64,000 nucleotides of DNA from Miniphocaeibacter sp012841535 (GTDB lineage Bacteria > Bacillota > Clostridia > Tissierellales > Peptoniphilaceae), in the NCBI RefSeq assembly GCF_049274025.1, contig NZ_JBASRV010000017.1, one strand, 5' to 3'. Both the position numbers and the translations under genes were made by a program. Below are positions 1 to 8,344 of the stretch, piece by piece. Each line of letters starts with the position of its first letter. Position 1 is the stretch's first letter. The notes under the pieces were generated by a model that had not been told where the DNA came from, ran no database searches, and worked only from the letters and a program-made list of their open reading frames with translations.

Positions 1-1
1 T

Positions 2-742
2 AATATGCGAGGAGAAGTTTGGCGTGGAACAGAATTAATGAATATGGTTAGAAAATTACAACCAGATGTAATAATAGATAATAGATTGGAAGTAAGTGGA
101 GAAGGGTATGGTTCACTAGCAGAAGGAAACCCTACACCATATCATGGAGATTTTGTAACTCCGGAACAAATGATTCCACCAAATGGTATTCAAGATGTAA
201 ACGGGGAAGACTTAGTATGGGAAGCTTGTGTTACAATGAATAATAATTGGGGATATCATGCTACAGATAAATTCTATAAACCGGCAGATATGCTTATAAA
301 AAAATTAGTAGAATGTGTATCTAAAGGTGGAAACATGATTTTAAACGTTGGTCCTGATGCAAGGGGGAATATTCCGAAAGAATCAATGGAAAGATTGGAA
401 ATAATTGGAAATTGGATGAAGGATAATGGTGAAAGTATATACGGATGTGGGAAATCTTCAATTGAAAAACCAGATTATGGAAGAGTAACACAAAAAGGAA
501 ATAAAGTATATTTTCATATTTACGAAAATTCAATAGGTCCATTACCTTTAATTGGTATTAAACATGAAGAGGTAGATTTTATAAAATATTTATATTCAGG
601 AGCAGAAGTACCAATATCTACAAGCTGGGTTCATAGCGATTATCCTAATATTGTATTTGCCAATCTAGGTGAAAACCCTATATTACCGGATAATATAGAT
701 ACAGTATTAGAAGTGACCTTAAAAAACGAAAGAGTTGATTAA
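2..742 (+). CDS. Alpha-L-fucosidase, GH29 family (5' end outside window)
   Basis: The reading frame is already open at the window edge, so this is the C-terminal part of a longer enzyme; the first ATG at 5 is internal. GH29 enzymes remove alpha-linked L-fucose with retention. Visible family signatures are the WEACVTMNNNWGYH block near residues 73-86 and the KGGNMILNVGP block near 107-117, followed by a short C-terminal beta domain. No secretion signal can be judged. The stop is only 2 nt before the next gene, a DeoR regulator, and the same operon continues with a glycosylasparaginase, a sugar kinase and a dipeptidase. That context suggests a cytoplasmic enzyme that trims alpha-1,6-fucose from GlcNAc-Asn, like AlfC of Lacticaseibacillus casei. 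Family assignment is firm; the linkage preference is inference. Confidence 0.9.
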   Translation, partial: NMRGEVWRGTELMNMVRKLQPDVIIDNRLEVSGEGYGSLAEGNPTPYHGDFVTPEQMIPPNGIQDVNGEDLVWEACVTMNNNWGYHATDKFYKPADMLIKKLVECVSKGGNMILNVGPDARGNIPKESMERLEIIGNWMKDNGESIYGCGKSSIEKPDYGRVTQKGNKVYFHIYENSIGPLPLIGIKHEEVDFIKYLYSGAEVPISTSWVHSDYPNIVFANLGENPILPDNIDTVLEVTLKNERVD

Positions 743-744
743 TT

Positions 745-1512
745 ATGTTTGCTGAAGAAAGGCATGCAGAAATTGAAAAAATATTAAAAAAAGAAGGAAA
801 AGTAAAAGTAAAAGAATTAAGTAATATTTTTTCAGTAACTGATGACTGTATAAGAAAAGACTTAAAAGTTTTAGAAAATGATGGTAAATTAAGAAGAACT
901 TATGGTGGAGCAATATTGTCTAAAGATTATCCCTTACAAAGAGAAGTAGTAGATAGAAAAATGTACCATGTTGCTCAAAAAGAACGTATAGCTAAAAAAG
1001 CTTTTGAATACATAAAGGAAAATGAAACAATATTTCTAGATATTTCAACAACTAATATTTTATTAGCCAGATTATTGGCAGAGAGTAATAAAAAAATCTT
1101 AGTTGTAAGTAATATGATAGATATATTGCAAACATTAGTAAAAAATCCTTTAATTACAGCTGTAGGAACTGGTGGAACAATGCATTCAAAAGTAAATGGT
1201 TTTATGGGAGCCTTAACAATAGAATATATTGGCGATTATAGTTTTGACAAGGCTTTTTTAGGAACTTGTGGAATAGACATTAGAGATAGTACCTTTACTA
1301 CTTTAGGGGCCGAGGATGGTCTTACTAAAAAAGCAATAATAAATAATAGTCGTCATAAATACGTTATGATAGAAAATGAAAAATTTTATTTTAACGAATC
1401 CTATAAATATGCACATTTTGATGATATTAATGGTATTTTTACAGACAAAAAACCGGAAAAATCAATAGAAAATCTATTTTTAGCATCTGATGTTCAAATT
1501 TATCATCTTTAA
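745..1512 (+). CDS. DeoR-family transcriptional regulator of the glyco-asparagine operon
   Basis: A 255-residue protein with an N-terminal DeoR winged helix-turn-helix (about 1-57; FSVTDDCIRKDLKVLE is the recognition region and RRTYGGA the typical linker). A DeoRC effector domain of the sugar-phosphate-sensing ISOCOT fold follows from about 75 to 235, with the family-like stretches FLDISTT and TFTTLGAEDG. It starts 2 nt after the fucosidase stop and is followed 22 nt later by the glycosylasparaginase, so it is co-transcribed with its probable targets. DeoR proteins usually repress such operons and are released by a phosphorylated sugar. Here a GlcNAc or fucose derivative is a reasonable guess only. 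Confidence 0.88.
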   Translation: MFAEERHAEIEKILKKEGKVKVKELSNIFSVTDDCIRKDLKVLENDGKLRRTYGGAILSKDYPLQREVVDRKMYHVAQKERIAKKAFEYIKENETIFLDISTTNILLARLLAESNKKILVVSNMIDILQTLVKNPLITAVGTGGTMHSKVNGFMGALTIEYIGDYSFDKAFLGTCGIDIRDSTFTTLGAEDGLTKKAIINNSRHKYVMIENEKFYFNESYKYAHFDDINGIFTDKKPEKSIENLFLASDVQIYHL

Positions 1513-1534
1513 ATAAATTAGTGGAGTGAAATAT

Positions 1535-2488
1535 ATGAAATATGGAATGATAGCAACTTGGCGTATGGCCTATGAAGGAATTATAGACACTATTCCTAAA
1601 TTAAAAGAAGGTTTGTCCTGTGGAGAGGCCTTAGTCGAATCTATAAAAAAAACAGAGGATTATCCATTTTTTAAATCTGTTGGTTTTGGTGGACTTCCTA
1701 ACGAAGAAGGAATAGTAGAGCTTGATGCTGCATTTATGAATGGAGATAATTTTGACATAGGTGCTATAGCAGGAAGTAGAAATATAAAAAATCCAATAGA
1801 AGTTGCTGAAAATCTAAGTCATGAAAGGTTTAATATATTTTTAGTTGGCGATGGAATAACTAAATACGCTACAAAAAATAATTTTGAAATAAAAAACATG
1901 CTTTCCGATAGGGCTAAAAGAATGTGGGAAATTAGACTAAAGGAAATTGAATCAAAGGGTTTATCTCCTTATGACGGCCATGACACTATTGGAATGGTTG
2001 TTCTTGACACAAAGGGAAGTATGGCAGTTGGAACTTCAAGTAGTGGATTATTTATGAAGAAGGAAGGAAGAATAGGAGATTCTCCTTTATCTGGGTCAGG
2101 ATTTTACTGTGATAGTGAAATTGGTGGAGCAGCTGCAACAGGACTTGGTGAAGATTTAATGAAGGGCTGTTTAAGCTATGAAATAGTTAGGCTTATGAAA
2201 GAAGGACTTCACCCTCAAGAAGCTGCAAATAAAGCCTTATATGATTTTGATGAGAGATTAAAAAAACTTAGGGGAAAAGCTGGAGCAATGTCCTTAGTAT
2301 GTATGAATAAGCAAGGTGAATGGGGAATAGCTACAAATGTTGAATTTTCTTTTGTAGTTGGTACCGATACTGAAGAAGTAGAAATTTACATTGCCAATCC
2401 GGGACCAAACAAAACTACCTTAGTGGAAGTAGCTTCTCAAGAATGGCTTGACGCTTATGAAAAAAGAATAAAAAAACCATTAGATTAG
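1535..2488 (+). CDS. N(4)-(beta-N-acetylglucosaminyl)-L-asparaginase (glycosylasparaginase)
   Basis: An Ntn-hydrolase that cleaves GlcNAc-Asn into aspartate and 1-amino-GlcNAc, which then loses ammonia to give GlcNAc. The precursor self-cleaves before a threonine. The GHDTIGMVVLD motif puts that threonine at residue 151, very close to Thr152 of the Flavobacterium enzyme, and the downstream GRIGDSPLSGSG and GAAATGLGED segments match the beta-chain substrate pocket. Length (317 residues) is normal. I place the start at ATG 1535 because GGAGTG at 1523-1528 is correctly spaced for it; an in-frame GTG at 1526 overlaps that ribosome site. No signal peptide is visible, so the substrate must be imported. 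It sits between a DeoR regulator and a ROK kinase. Confidence 0.93.
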   Translation: MKYGMIATWRMAYEGIIDTIPKLKEGLSCGEALVESIKKTEDYPFFKSVGFGGLPNEEGIVELDAAFMNGDNFDIGAIAGSRNIKNPIEVAENLSHERFNIFLVGDGITKYATKNNFEIKNMLSDRAKRMWEIRLKEIESKGLSPYDGHDTIGMVVLDTKGSMAVGTSSSGLFMKKEGRIGDSPLSGSGFYCDSEIGGAAATGLGEDLMKGCLSYEIVRLMKEGLHPQEAANKALYDFDERLKKLRGKAGAMSLVCMNKQGEWGIATNVEFSFVVGTDTEEVEIYIANPGPNKTTLVEVASQEWLDAYEKRIKKPLD

Positions 2489-2497
2489 GATAATTAT

Positions 2498-3379
2498 ATG
2501 ATAATTTCAATAGATATTGGCGGAAGCAGTGTAAAAACCGCCTTATGGAATAATGAAAAATTAGAAAACAAAAAATCTTTTTCATCGCCTGATAATTGGG
2601 CAGATATGGAAAAAGAATTATTTAAAACAATTTATGAATATAAAAAAATAGAAAATATAGAAGGTATAGCCTTTAGTGTTCCAGGTATTCCTAATTATGA
2701 CACAGGAAAAATAGATGGTGCCAGTTCTTTAAGATATATTCATAATCCGGAATTTCTTACAATATTTGAACAGGAGTTTAAAATACCTGTAACTTTTGAA
2801 AATGATGCTAATTGTGCATGTATTGCAGAAATTAACCATGAATCCTTAAAGGACAAGAGAGATATGATATTTGTAGTAATAGGAACAGGAATTGGAGGTT
2901 CTATAGTATATAATAGGAAAATTCAGGAAGGTTCTCATTCTTTCGCAGGGGAATTTGGGATGATGTTAATTGATGGAAGAAATGAATGGGCAATACTAGG
3001 CTCAGCAGTTCATATGGCTGAAAAAGTGTCTAAAATTAAAAATATAGAACTATCAGGAGAAGAGGTTTTTAATTTAGCAGATTCAGGCGATGAAATATGT
3101 AAGAAAGCTGTAGAGGAATTATTTCACTATCTGGCCTTAGGTATTTATAATTTACAATATATAATAGATCCAGAAATTATTGTACTTGGTGGAGGAATTA
3201 CAGCAAAAGAGGACCTAGTTGAAAATATTGAAAAAGAAATGGATAAAATAATGCAATATGGTCAACGCTCTCCTTTATATCCTGACATTAGAAAGGCAAA
3301 TTATGGAAATGATGCCAACTTAATAGGAGCAGGTTATCATTTTTATGAAATGAACGGAAATGAATATGGAAGAAAATAA
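2498..3379 (+). CDS. ROK-family sugar kinase
   Basis: A 293-residue ATP-dependent sugar kinase. The N-terminal phosphate-binding motif SIDIGGSSVKTALW (residues 4-17), the ENDANCA motif and the IGTGIGGS loop identify the ROK family. The zinc-binding CxCGxxGCxE motif of many ROK kinases is missing: after AGEFG the chain reads MMLIDGRNEW, as in zinc-less beta-glucoside or ManNAc-type members. It begins 9 nt after the glycosylasparaginase, so the likely substrate is the GlcNAc that enzyme releases, matching the role of sugK in the L. casei alf-2 cluster. Its 3' end overlaps the start of the next gene. Confidence 0.88.
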   Translation: MIISIDIGGSSVKTALWNNEKLENKKSFSSPDNWADMEKELFKTIYEYKKIENIEGIAFSVPGIPNYDTGKIDGASSLRYIHNPEFLTIFEQEFKIPVTFENDANCACIAEINHESLKDKRDMIFVVIGTGIGGSIVYNRKIQEGSHSFAGEFGMMLIDGRNEWAILGSAVHMAEKVSKIKNIELSGEEVFNLADSGDEICKKAVEELFHYLALGIYNLQYIIDPEIIVLGGGITAKEDLVENIEKEMDKIMQYGQRSPLYPDIRKANYGNDANLIGAGYHFYEMNGNEYGRK

Positions 3380-4685
3380 ATTGGAAATATATAATACTAT
3401 AAAAAAAGAAATAGAGATAATAAAAGAAGATTTTTATAAAGTATTAGAAGAAATAATAGAAATACCCAGTGAACTTGGAGAAGCTGAAGAAGATGCTCCC
3501 TTTGGTAAATATCCTAAGAAAGCATTGGAAAAAATATTGGAAATTGGAACAAAATTAGGCTTTAAAGGTAAAATTGTAAATAATGCAATGACCTACATTC
3601 AATATGGAGAAGGTAAGGAATACATTGGAATTTTTGGACATTTAGATGTAGTAACAGCAGGCGATGGTTGGAGTACAAATCCATATAAATTAACCTTAAA
3701 GGACGGTGTCTTTTATGCCAGAGGAATACTGGACAACAAGGGACCGATTTTAGCTAATTTATTTGGATTATATATATTAAAAAGATTAAATATTCTTCCT
3801 AAAACACCAATAAGAATTATTTTCGGCTCCAACGAAGAAAATGGTTCAAAGGATATTGACCTATATTTACAAAAAGAAAAACCTCCGGTGTTTGGCTATA
3901 CGCCGGATTGTAAATATCCTGTAGTTTATGGCGAAAGAGGAGTTGTTAGAATAAAGCTAACAACTTTATTTGAAAATAATGAGCTGGACATAATAAATAA
4001 AATAAGTGGAGAATTTAGTTCCAGTTTTATACCGGATAAGGTAAAAATAGTATATAAAAACAAAGAAGAAAAAATATACAAGGGTAAAAAATCACCTTCA
4101 AATGCTCCGGAAATGGGAAACAATGCAATACTTTTAATGGCAAGGGATTTAAAGGATTCAGATAATAAATTAAGCAAATATATGACTTGGCTTTATGATT
4201 CCTTTTCAGATTATGAAGGAAAAAATTTAGGAATTAGATTTGAAGATTTAGATTCAGGAGTAACTCAAGTTTCCTTAACCAATATAAAAAAAGAAAATAA
4301 CAAAATAGAAATTCAATTTAGTTCCAGATATCCTGTAACTATAAAAGAAGATGAATTAGTTAGGAATTTAAAAAATAATATTCCTGAAAACAGCCAAATG
4401 GAAATAATTAAATCAATGCCAAGTGTAATATTTCCAAAGGATGATAAAAGACTAAAATTATTACAGGATGCCTATGAAAAATCTACCGGCTTAGATGGAA
4501 GACCTGTAACAACAACTGGAGCAACCTATGCAAGAAAAATGCCTAATATAGTTGCCTTTGGACCATCCTTTCCGGGACAAAAGGGAATAGCTCATAAGGA
4601 AAATGAATATATGACAGAAGAAGATCTTTTAAAAAACCTTGAAATATATACCTTAGCCTTATATAATTTAGCAAAAGATATTTAA
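3366..4685 (+). CDS. pepV: M20 dipeptidase PepV/Sapep-like
   Basis: A two-zinc aminopeptidase of the PepV type that splits dipeptides. Zinc ligands and catalytic residues are visible: GHLDVV (His92, Asp94), ILDNKGP (Asp123), GSNEENG (Glu157/158), a TPD around 181, and a C-terminal HKENEY histidine. The 439-residue length and internal lid insertion are typical. The gene overlaps the kinase gene. An in-frame ATG lies at 3360, but the weak GGAA at 3356-3359 suits ATG 3366 better. In this operon it may liberate glyco-asparagine from short glycopeptides, or simply recycle dipeptides. Confidence 0.9.
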   Translation: MEENKLEIYNTIKKEIEIIKEDFYKVLEEIIEIPSELGEAEEDAPFGKYPKKALEKILEIGTKLGFKGKIVNNAMTYIQYGEGKEYIGIFGHLDVVTAGDGWSTNPYKLTLKDGVFYARGILDNKGPILANLFGLYILKRLNILPKTPIRIIFGSNEENGSKDIDLYLQKEKPPVFGYTPDCKYPVVYGERGVVRIKLTTLFENNELDIINKISGEFSSSFIPDKVKIVYKNKEEKIYKGKKSPSNAPEMGNNAILLMARDLKDSDNKLSKYMTWLYDSFSDYEGKNLGIRFEDLDSGVTQVSLTNIKKENNKIEIQFSSRYPVTIKEDELVRNLKNNIPENSQMEIIKSMPSVIFPKDDKRLKLLQDAYEKSTGLDGRPVTTTGATYARKMPNIVAFGPSFPGQKGIAHKENEYMTEEDLLKNLEIYTLALYNLAKDI

Positions 4686-4702
4686 AATTCTAGAGGTAAA
4701 GT

Positions 4703-5218
4703 ATGGAAACTTGGGATATATATGATAAATATAGAAATAAAATAGGTGTAACAGGTACAGATTGTAAAATAGGGTATAACCAATACCATTTAGCAGTTCA
4801 TGTTTGTATATTTAACTCCAAGGGGGAAATGTTAATACAAAAAAGACAAGCCTTTATGAAAATAAGAGCTGGTTTGTGGGATTTAACAGCAGGTGGTAAT
4901 GCCATAACAGGAGAAGAAAGTTACCAAGCTGCTGAGAGGGAAACCTTTGAAGAACTTGGTATAAAATTGGATTTAAAAGATATTAGACCTCATTTAACCT
5001 TAAACTTTCCTACCGGATTTGATGACATTTTTCTACTAGAAAAAGAAATAGATATAAGTAGATTAAAATTACAAAAAGAGGAAGTGGAAAGAGTAAAATG
5101 GGCAAGTAAGGATGAAATCATAAAATTAATAAAAGAAGATAAATTTTTATCCTACTACCCTTCCTTTATAGAAATGTTATTTGATATTAGAAAATCCTAT
5201 AGAACTTATTTTAAATAA
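4703..5218 (+). CDS. Nudix hydrolase
   Basis: A 171-residue Nudix protein. The box GX5EX7REXXEEXG is complete at about residues 65-87 (GNAITGEE ... RETFEELGI), giving the metal-binding glutamates. The N-terminal start (WDIYDKYRN..G) and overall layout resemble the isopentenyl-diphosphate-isomerase-like Nudix subgroup (YfcD type) rather than MutT. Substrate unknown. It follows pepV by 17 nt with AGAGG as ribosome site and is the last gene of the operon, ending at a terminator. Confidence 0.88.
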   Translation: METWDIYDKYRNKIGVTGTDCKIGYNQYHLAVHVCIFNSKGEMLIQKRQAFMKIRAGLWDLTAGGNAITGEESYQAAERETFEELGIKLDLKDIRPHLTLNFPTGFDDIFLLEKEIDISRLKLQKEEVERVKWASKDEIIKLIKEDKFLSYYPSFIEMLFDIRKSYRTYFK

Positions 5219-5243
5219 GATACTCGTAAGGGTATCTTTTTTT
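5219..5243 (+). terminator. Rho-independent terminator of the glyco-asparagine operon
   Basis: GATACTC and GGGTATC pair around a short loop immediately after the Nudix stop codon and are followed by a run of seven or more T. Confidence 0.8.
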
Positions 5244-5280
5244 ATATTAATAATTTTTAAATAGATTTTATCATATGGTA

Positions 5281-5311
5281 TTGACTCTCCTGTAGCAGGA
5301 TATAATATACT
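5281..5311 (+). promoter_or_regulatory. MerR-type promoter with 19-bp spacer and dyad
   Basis: A -35 box TTGACT (5281-5286) and a -10 box TATACT (5306-5311) are separated by 19 bp, the over-long spacing typical of MerR-controlled promoters. The spacer holds the dyad CTCCTG-TAG-CAGGA, like operators of BmrR/TipA-class regulators. It lies 36 bp before the MerR gene, so autoregulation is likely. Confidence 0.75.
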
Positions 5312-5347
5312 GATTATAGTATTAATACAAAGAAAGAAGGTACCTTT

Positions 5348-6151
5348 ATGTTAACGATTGGTCAGTTCTCTAAAATATCTAATACAACGGTAAAGACTTT
5401 ACATTATTATGACGAAATAAATCTTTTAAAACCAGCTAAAGTTGATGAGTATTCAGGCTATAGATATTATAATATAGATCAACTAGATGATATGATATTA
5501 ATTCAAAAATTCAAAAAATATGGTTTTTCATTAGATGAAGTAAAAAATGTAATAAGTAATTCAAATAATAATAAGAAATTAATAAATATGATTAAAGAAA
5601 AAAGAAAAAAATTAAAAATAAAGATTTCAGAAAGTAATTACTTGTTAAAGGTAATGGAGAAGGACCTTAATATTTTAGAAAAAGGAGATAATATTATGGC
5701 CTATATGGATAATATAGAAATTAAAATTAACGATTTTCCAAAAACTAATATTTTATCTACAAGAAATGTAATGAATATAGAAGATTATAATAAATATGTT
5801 AAGAAACTATTTAAAAGAATTGAAATTGAAAAATTAACAATTACAGGACCTCCTATGACCATTTACTATGATGAGGAATTTATACCTGAAAGTACAGATA
5901 CTGAACTAGCAATTCCTATATTAGAAGAAGTTGCTGGTACAAGAATATTTCAACCAAAAACCTGTGTAATGGCAATTCATAGAGGAGCATATACTGAATT
6001 ATCAGAAACTTATGCAGCAATTGTTAAATGGATAGAAGAAAATAATTATATTTTATCTTCAGCACCTTTTGAAATATATTTAACAAATGTACATGAAGTA
6101 GCTCCAGAGGATAATATTACAGAAATCTATTTTCCAATAAAATCAAAGTAG
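5348..6151 (+). CDS. MerR-family regulator with GyrI-like ligand domain
   Basis: A 267-residue regulator. Residues 1-70 form the MerR winged helix (LTIGQFSKISNTTVKTLHYY at the start, then GYRYY), 75-110 the dimerising coiled coil, and about 120-267 a GyrI-like/effector-binding domain, the architecture of the multidrug sensor BmrR. It is preceded by its own 19-bp-spacer promoter and AAGG ribosome site and is followed directly by a terminator, so it forms a single-gene unit with no transporter beside it. Targets may lie elsewhere or be limited to itself. Confidence 0.88.
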   Translation: MLTIGQFSKISNTTVKTLHYYDEINLLKPAKVDEYSGYRYYNIDQLDDMILIQKFKKYGFSLDEVKNVISNSNNNKKLINMIKEKRKKLKIKISESNYLLKVMEKDLNILEKGDNIMAYMDNIEIKINDFPKTNILSTRNVMNIEDYNKYVKKLFKRIEIEKLTITGPPMTIYYDEEFIPESTDTELAIPILEEVAGTRIFQPKTCVMAIHRGAYTELSETYAAIVKWIEENNYILSSAPFEIYLTNVHEVAPEDNITEIYFPIKSK

Positions 6152-6162
6152 TTATTAAAAAG

Positions 6163-6199
6163 AAAAAGTGTGAAAATCTAAGTTTTCACACTTTTTTTT
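6163..6199. terminator. Bidirectional terminator between converging genes
   Basis: A strong hairpin with stem AAGTGTGAAAA / TTTTCACACTT, A-rich on the left and T-rich on the right, serves the MerR gene on the plus strand and the YyaL gene on the minus strand. Confidence 0.88.
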
Positions 6200-8222
6200 A
6201 CCCTATTTCCTTTATAATTTCATCAATGCTATTTACCGGTTCTAAACAGGTGTAGTTTTCACATAAATAATAAGATGGTAGTTTACTATTTTCTAAATAG
6301 CTTTCTGTAAAAGGAGCTAATTTTTTAATAGTGTCTTTTACTTCCTCTGTAATTACTAAATTTGTAATTTGTGGATTGTAAATATTAGAAAATTCCTTTT
6401 TCAAAGCTTCTATATCTTCTGATTCTATAATGGAAACCAATTCCTTAGTAGGATAAATATTTAAAAGTAGTGCCTGTAAGCCAAAGGTATAGGCTAAGGG
6501 CTGGGATTCAAATAGGGAAGAATAAACCTTTAGTTGTTTGTCTAAACTATTTTGAATAGTGGAATCTCCCGTTAATTTAGAATATTTGGAAAAAACATAT
6601 ACAAGTATTGAATTAGCTGAAGGAACAGCTCCATCGTAAAATTCTTTAGGCCTGTATATTAAATCCTTTGAGTCTTTAGCACTTAAAAAGTATCCGCCCT
6701 TAGGGTCAAGGAAGTCCTTTTCTATTTTATTAAAAATATTTTTACAACTAAGAAGATATTCAGGTTTGTAGCTAGTCTTGTACATTTCTAAATTAGCCCA
6801 AGCCAAATAGGCATAGTCATCTAAAAGCCCCTTACCACTTACATTGCCTTCCCTGTAACTTATATAAAGGGAATTATCTTCTTTTGTTAAATTGTTTTTT
6901 ATAAAATCCAATCCTTTTTCAGCTATATCTACATAATTATTATTTTCAAAAACCCTTCCTGCAATAGCATAGGCTGTAATCATCATTGAGTTCCAAGAAA
7001 CAAGTATTTTATCGTCTTTATGAAGGGGGTATCTCTTTAATCTGTAATTATATAGTTTATTTATACTTTCTTTTATTTCGTTATTAGGTAAAAGTTCATC
7101 ATTATTAATTAAATTTAAAATATTTTTACCTTCAAAGTTTCCTCTTTTACTTACATTATAAAATTTACAAAAATCTTCACCATTATCTTTTCCTAGAATT
7201 TTTATTATTTCATCGTAGTCCCAAGTATAATATTTTCCTTCTTCACCTTCACTATCTGCATCTTGGGCAGAATAAAAGCCGCCATCCTTTGATGTCATTT
7301 CCCTGGAAATATATTCTAAGGTTTTTTCAACAATATATTTATAGATGGTTTTTTTAGTAATTTGATAGGCCTGAGAATACACTATAACTAATAAGGCATT
7401 GTCGTAAAGCATTTTTTCAAAATGGGGAACTAGCCACTTACTATCTGTGGAATATCGGGAAAAACCATAGCCAATATGGTCGAAAATTCCTCCTTTATAC
7501 ATTGAAGTTAAGGTTTTTTCTACAATAGCTAGGGCGTTTTTACTTAAACCAAGTTTATGGCAATGTAGTAAAAATAGTAAATTATGAGGTGTTGGAAATT
7601 TAGGAGCATTTCCAAATCCACCGTATTGAGAGTCAAAATTACCTTCTAAACCTTCAATAGCGTCAATAATTGAATCCTTATTGTTTTTTACTACTTTATT
7701 GATTTTAGATTCCTCATAGTTTTTAATGGCTAAGGTTATTTCCTTACTTGAATTTAAAATAGTTTCATTGTCCTTTAGCCATTTATCTGTAACTGTATTT
7801 AAAAGATCAATTAATCCTGTTCTTCCATATTTACTATTTTTAGGAAAATATGTTCCGGCAAAAAATGGTTTCTTTTCAGGAGTCATAATAATAGTTAAAG
7901 GCCAACCTCCGGAGCCTGTTAATGTTTGAGCAACATTCATGTAAATTGAATCTATGTCTGGACGTTCTTCTCTGTCAACTTTTATAGAAATGAAGTTTTT
8001 ATTTAAAATTTTTGCAACTTCTTCATCTTCAAAGGATTCGTGGGCCATTACATGACACCAATGACAGGTACTGTAGCCAATTGAAAGAAAAATTGGTTTA
8101 TTTTCAGTAGTGGCCTTTTCAAAAGCCTCGTCACTCCAAGGATACCAATCTACAGGGTTATGAGCATGTTGTAAAAGATAGGGTGAAACCTCGTCTATTA
8201 AATGATTTGTGTACTTATTCAT
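6198..8222 (-). CDS. yyaL: YyaL/SSP411-type thioredoxin-domain protein (DUF255)
   Basis: A 674-residue homologue of B. subtilis YyaL and mammalian SPATA20. The first 150 residues form a thioredoxin-like DUF255 domain with a CHWC redox-type motif at 53-56 (STCHWCHVMAHESF). The remainder is an (alpha/alpha)6 barrel related to N-acylglucosamine epimerases and glycosidases. The true role is unknown. The start is placed at ATG 8222 because AAGGAG (complement of 8231-8236) is 8 nt upstream; an upstream TTG at 8228 is too close to it. It is transcribed alone and shares its terminator with the MerR gene. Confidence 0.9.
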   Translation of the reverse strand: MNKYTNHLIDEVSPYLLQHAHNPVDWYPWSDEAFEKATTENKPIFLSIGYSTCHWCHVMAHESFEDEEVAKILNKNFISIKVDREERPDIDSIYMNVAQTLTGSGGWPLTIIMTPEKKPFFAGTYFPKNSKYGRTGLIDLLNTVTDKWLKDNETILNSSKEITLAIKNYEESKINKVVKNNKDSIIDAIEGLEGNFDSQYGGFGNAPKFPTPHNLLFLLHCHKLGLSKNALAIVEKTLTSMYKGGIFDHIGYGFSRYSTDSKWLVPHFEKMLYDNALLVIVYSQAYQITKKTIYKYIVEKTLEYISREMTSKDGGFYSAQDADSEGEEGKYYTWDYDEIIKILGKDNGEDFCKFYNVSKRGNFEGKNILNLINNDELLPNNEIKESINKLYNYRLKRYPLHKDDKILVSWNSMMITAYAIAGRVFENNNYVDIAEKGLDFIKNNLTKEDNSLYISYREGNVSGKGLLDDYAYLAWANLEMYKTSYKPEYLLSCKNIFNKIEKDFLDPKGGYFLSAKDSKDLIYRPKEFYDGAVPSANSILVYVFSKYSKLTGDSTIQNSLDKQLKVYSSLFESQPLAYTFGLQALLLNIYPTKELVSIIESEDIEALKKEFSNIYNPQITNLVITEEVKDTIKKLAPFTESYLENSKLPSYYLCENYTCLEPVNSIDEIIKEIG

Positions 8223-8289
8223 ATACAATTCTCCTTATAAAATATATTTATTATAAATATTTCATAATCATTTATACCCTATAAAATAA

Positions 8290-8326
8290 CAATAAAAAGC
8301 AAGTATTTTTATGTAAAACACTTGCT
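8290..8326 (-). terminator. Terminator of rtcB
   Basis: On the minus strand AGCAAGT pairs with ACTTGCT (8298-8326 in plus coordinates) and is followed by a T run, 19 nt after the rtcB stop. Confidence 0.75.
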
Positions 8327-8344
8327 AAATTTCATATTTATTTT

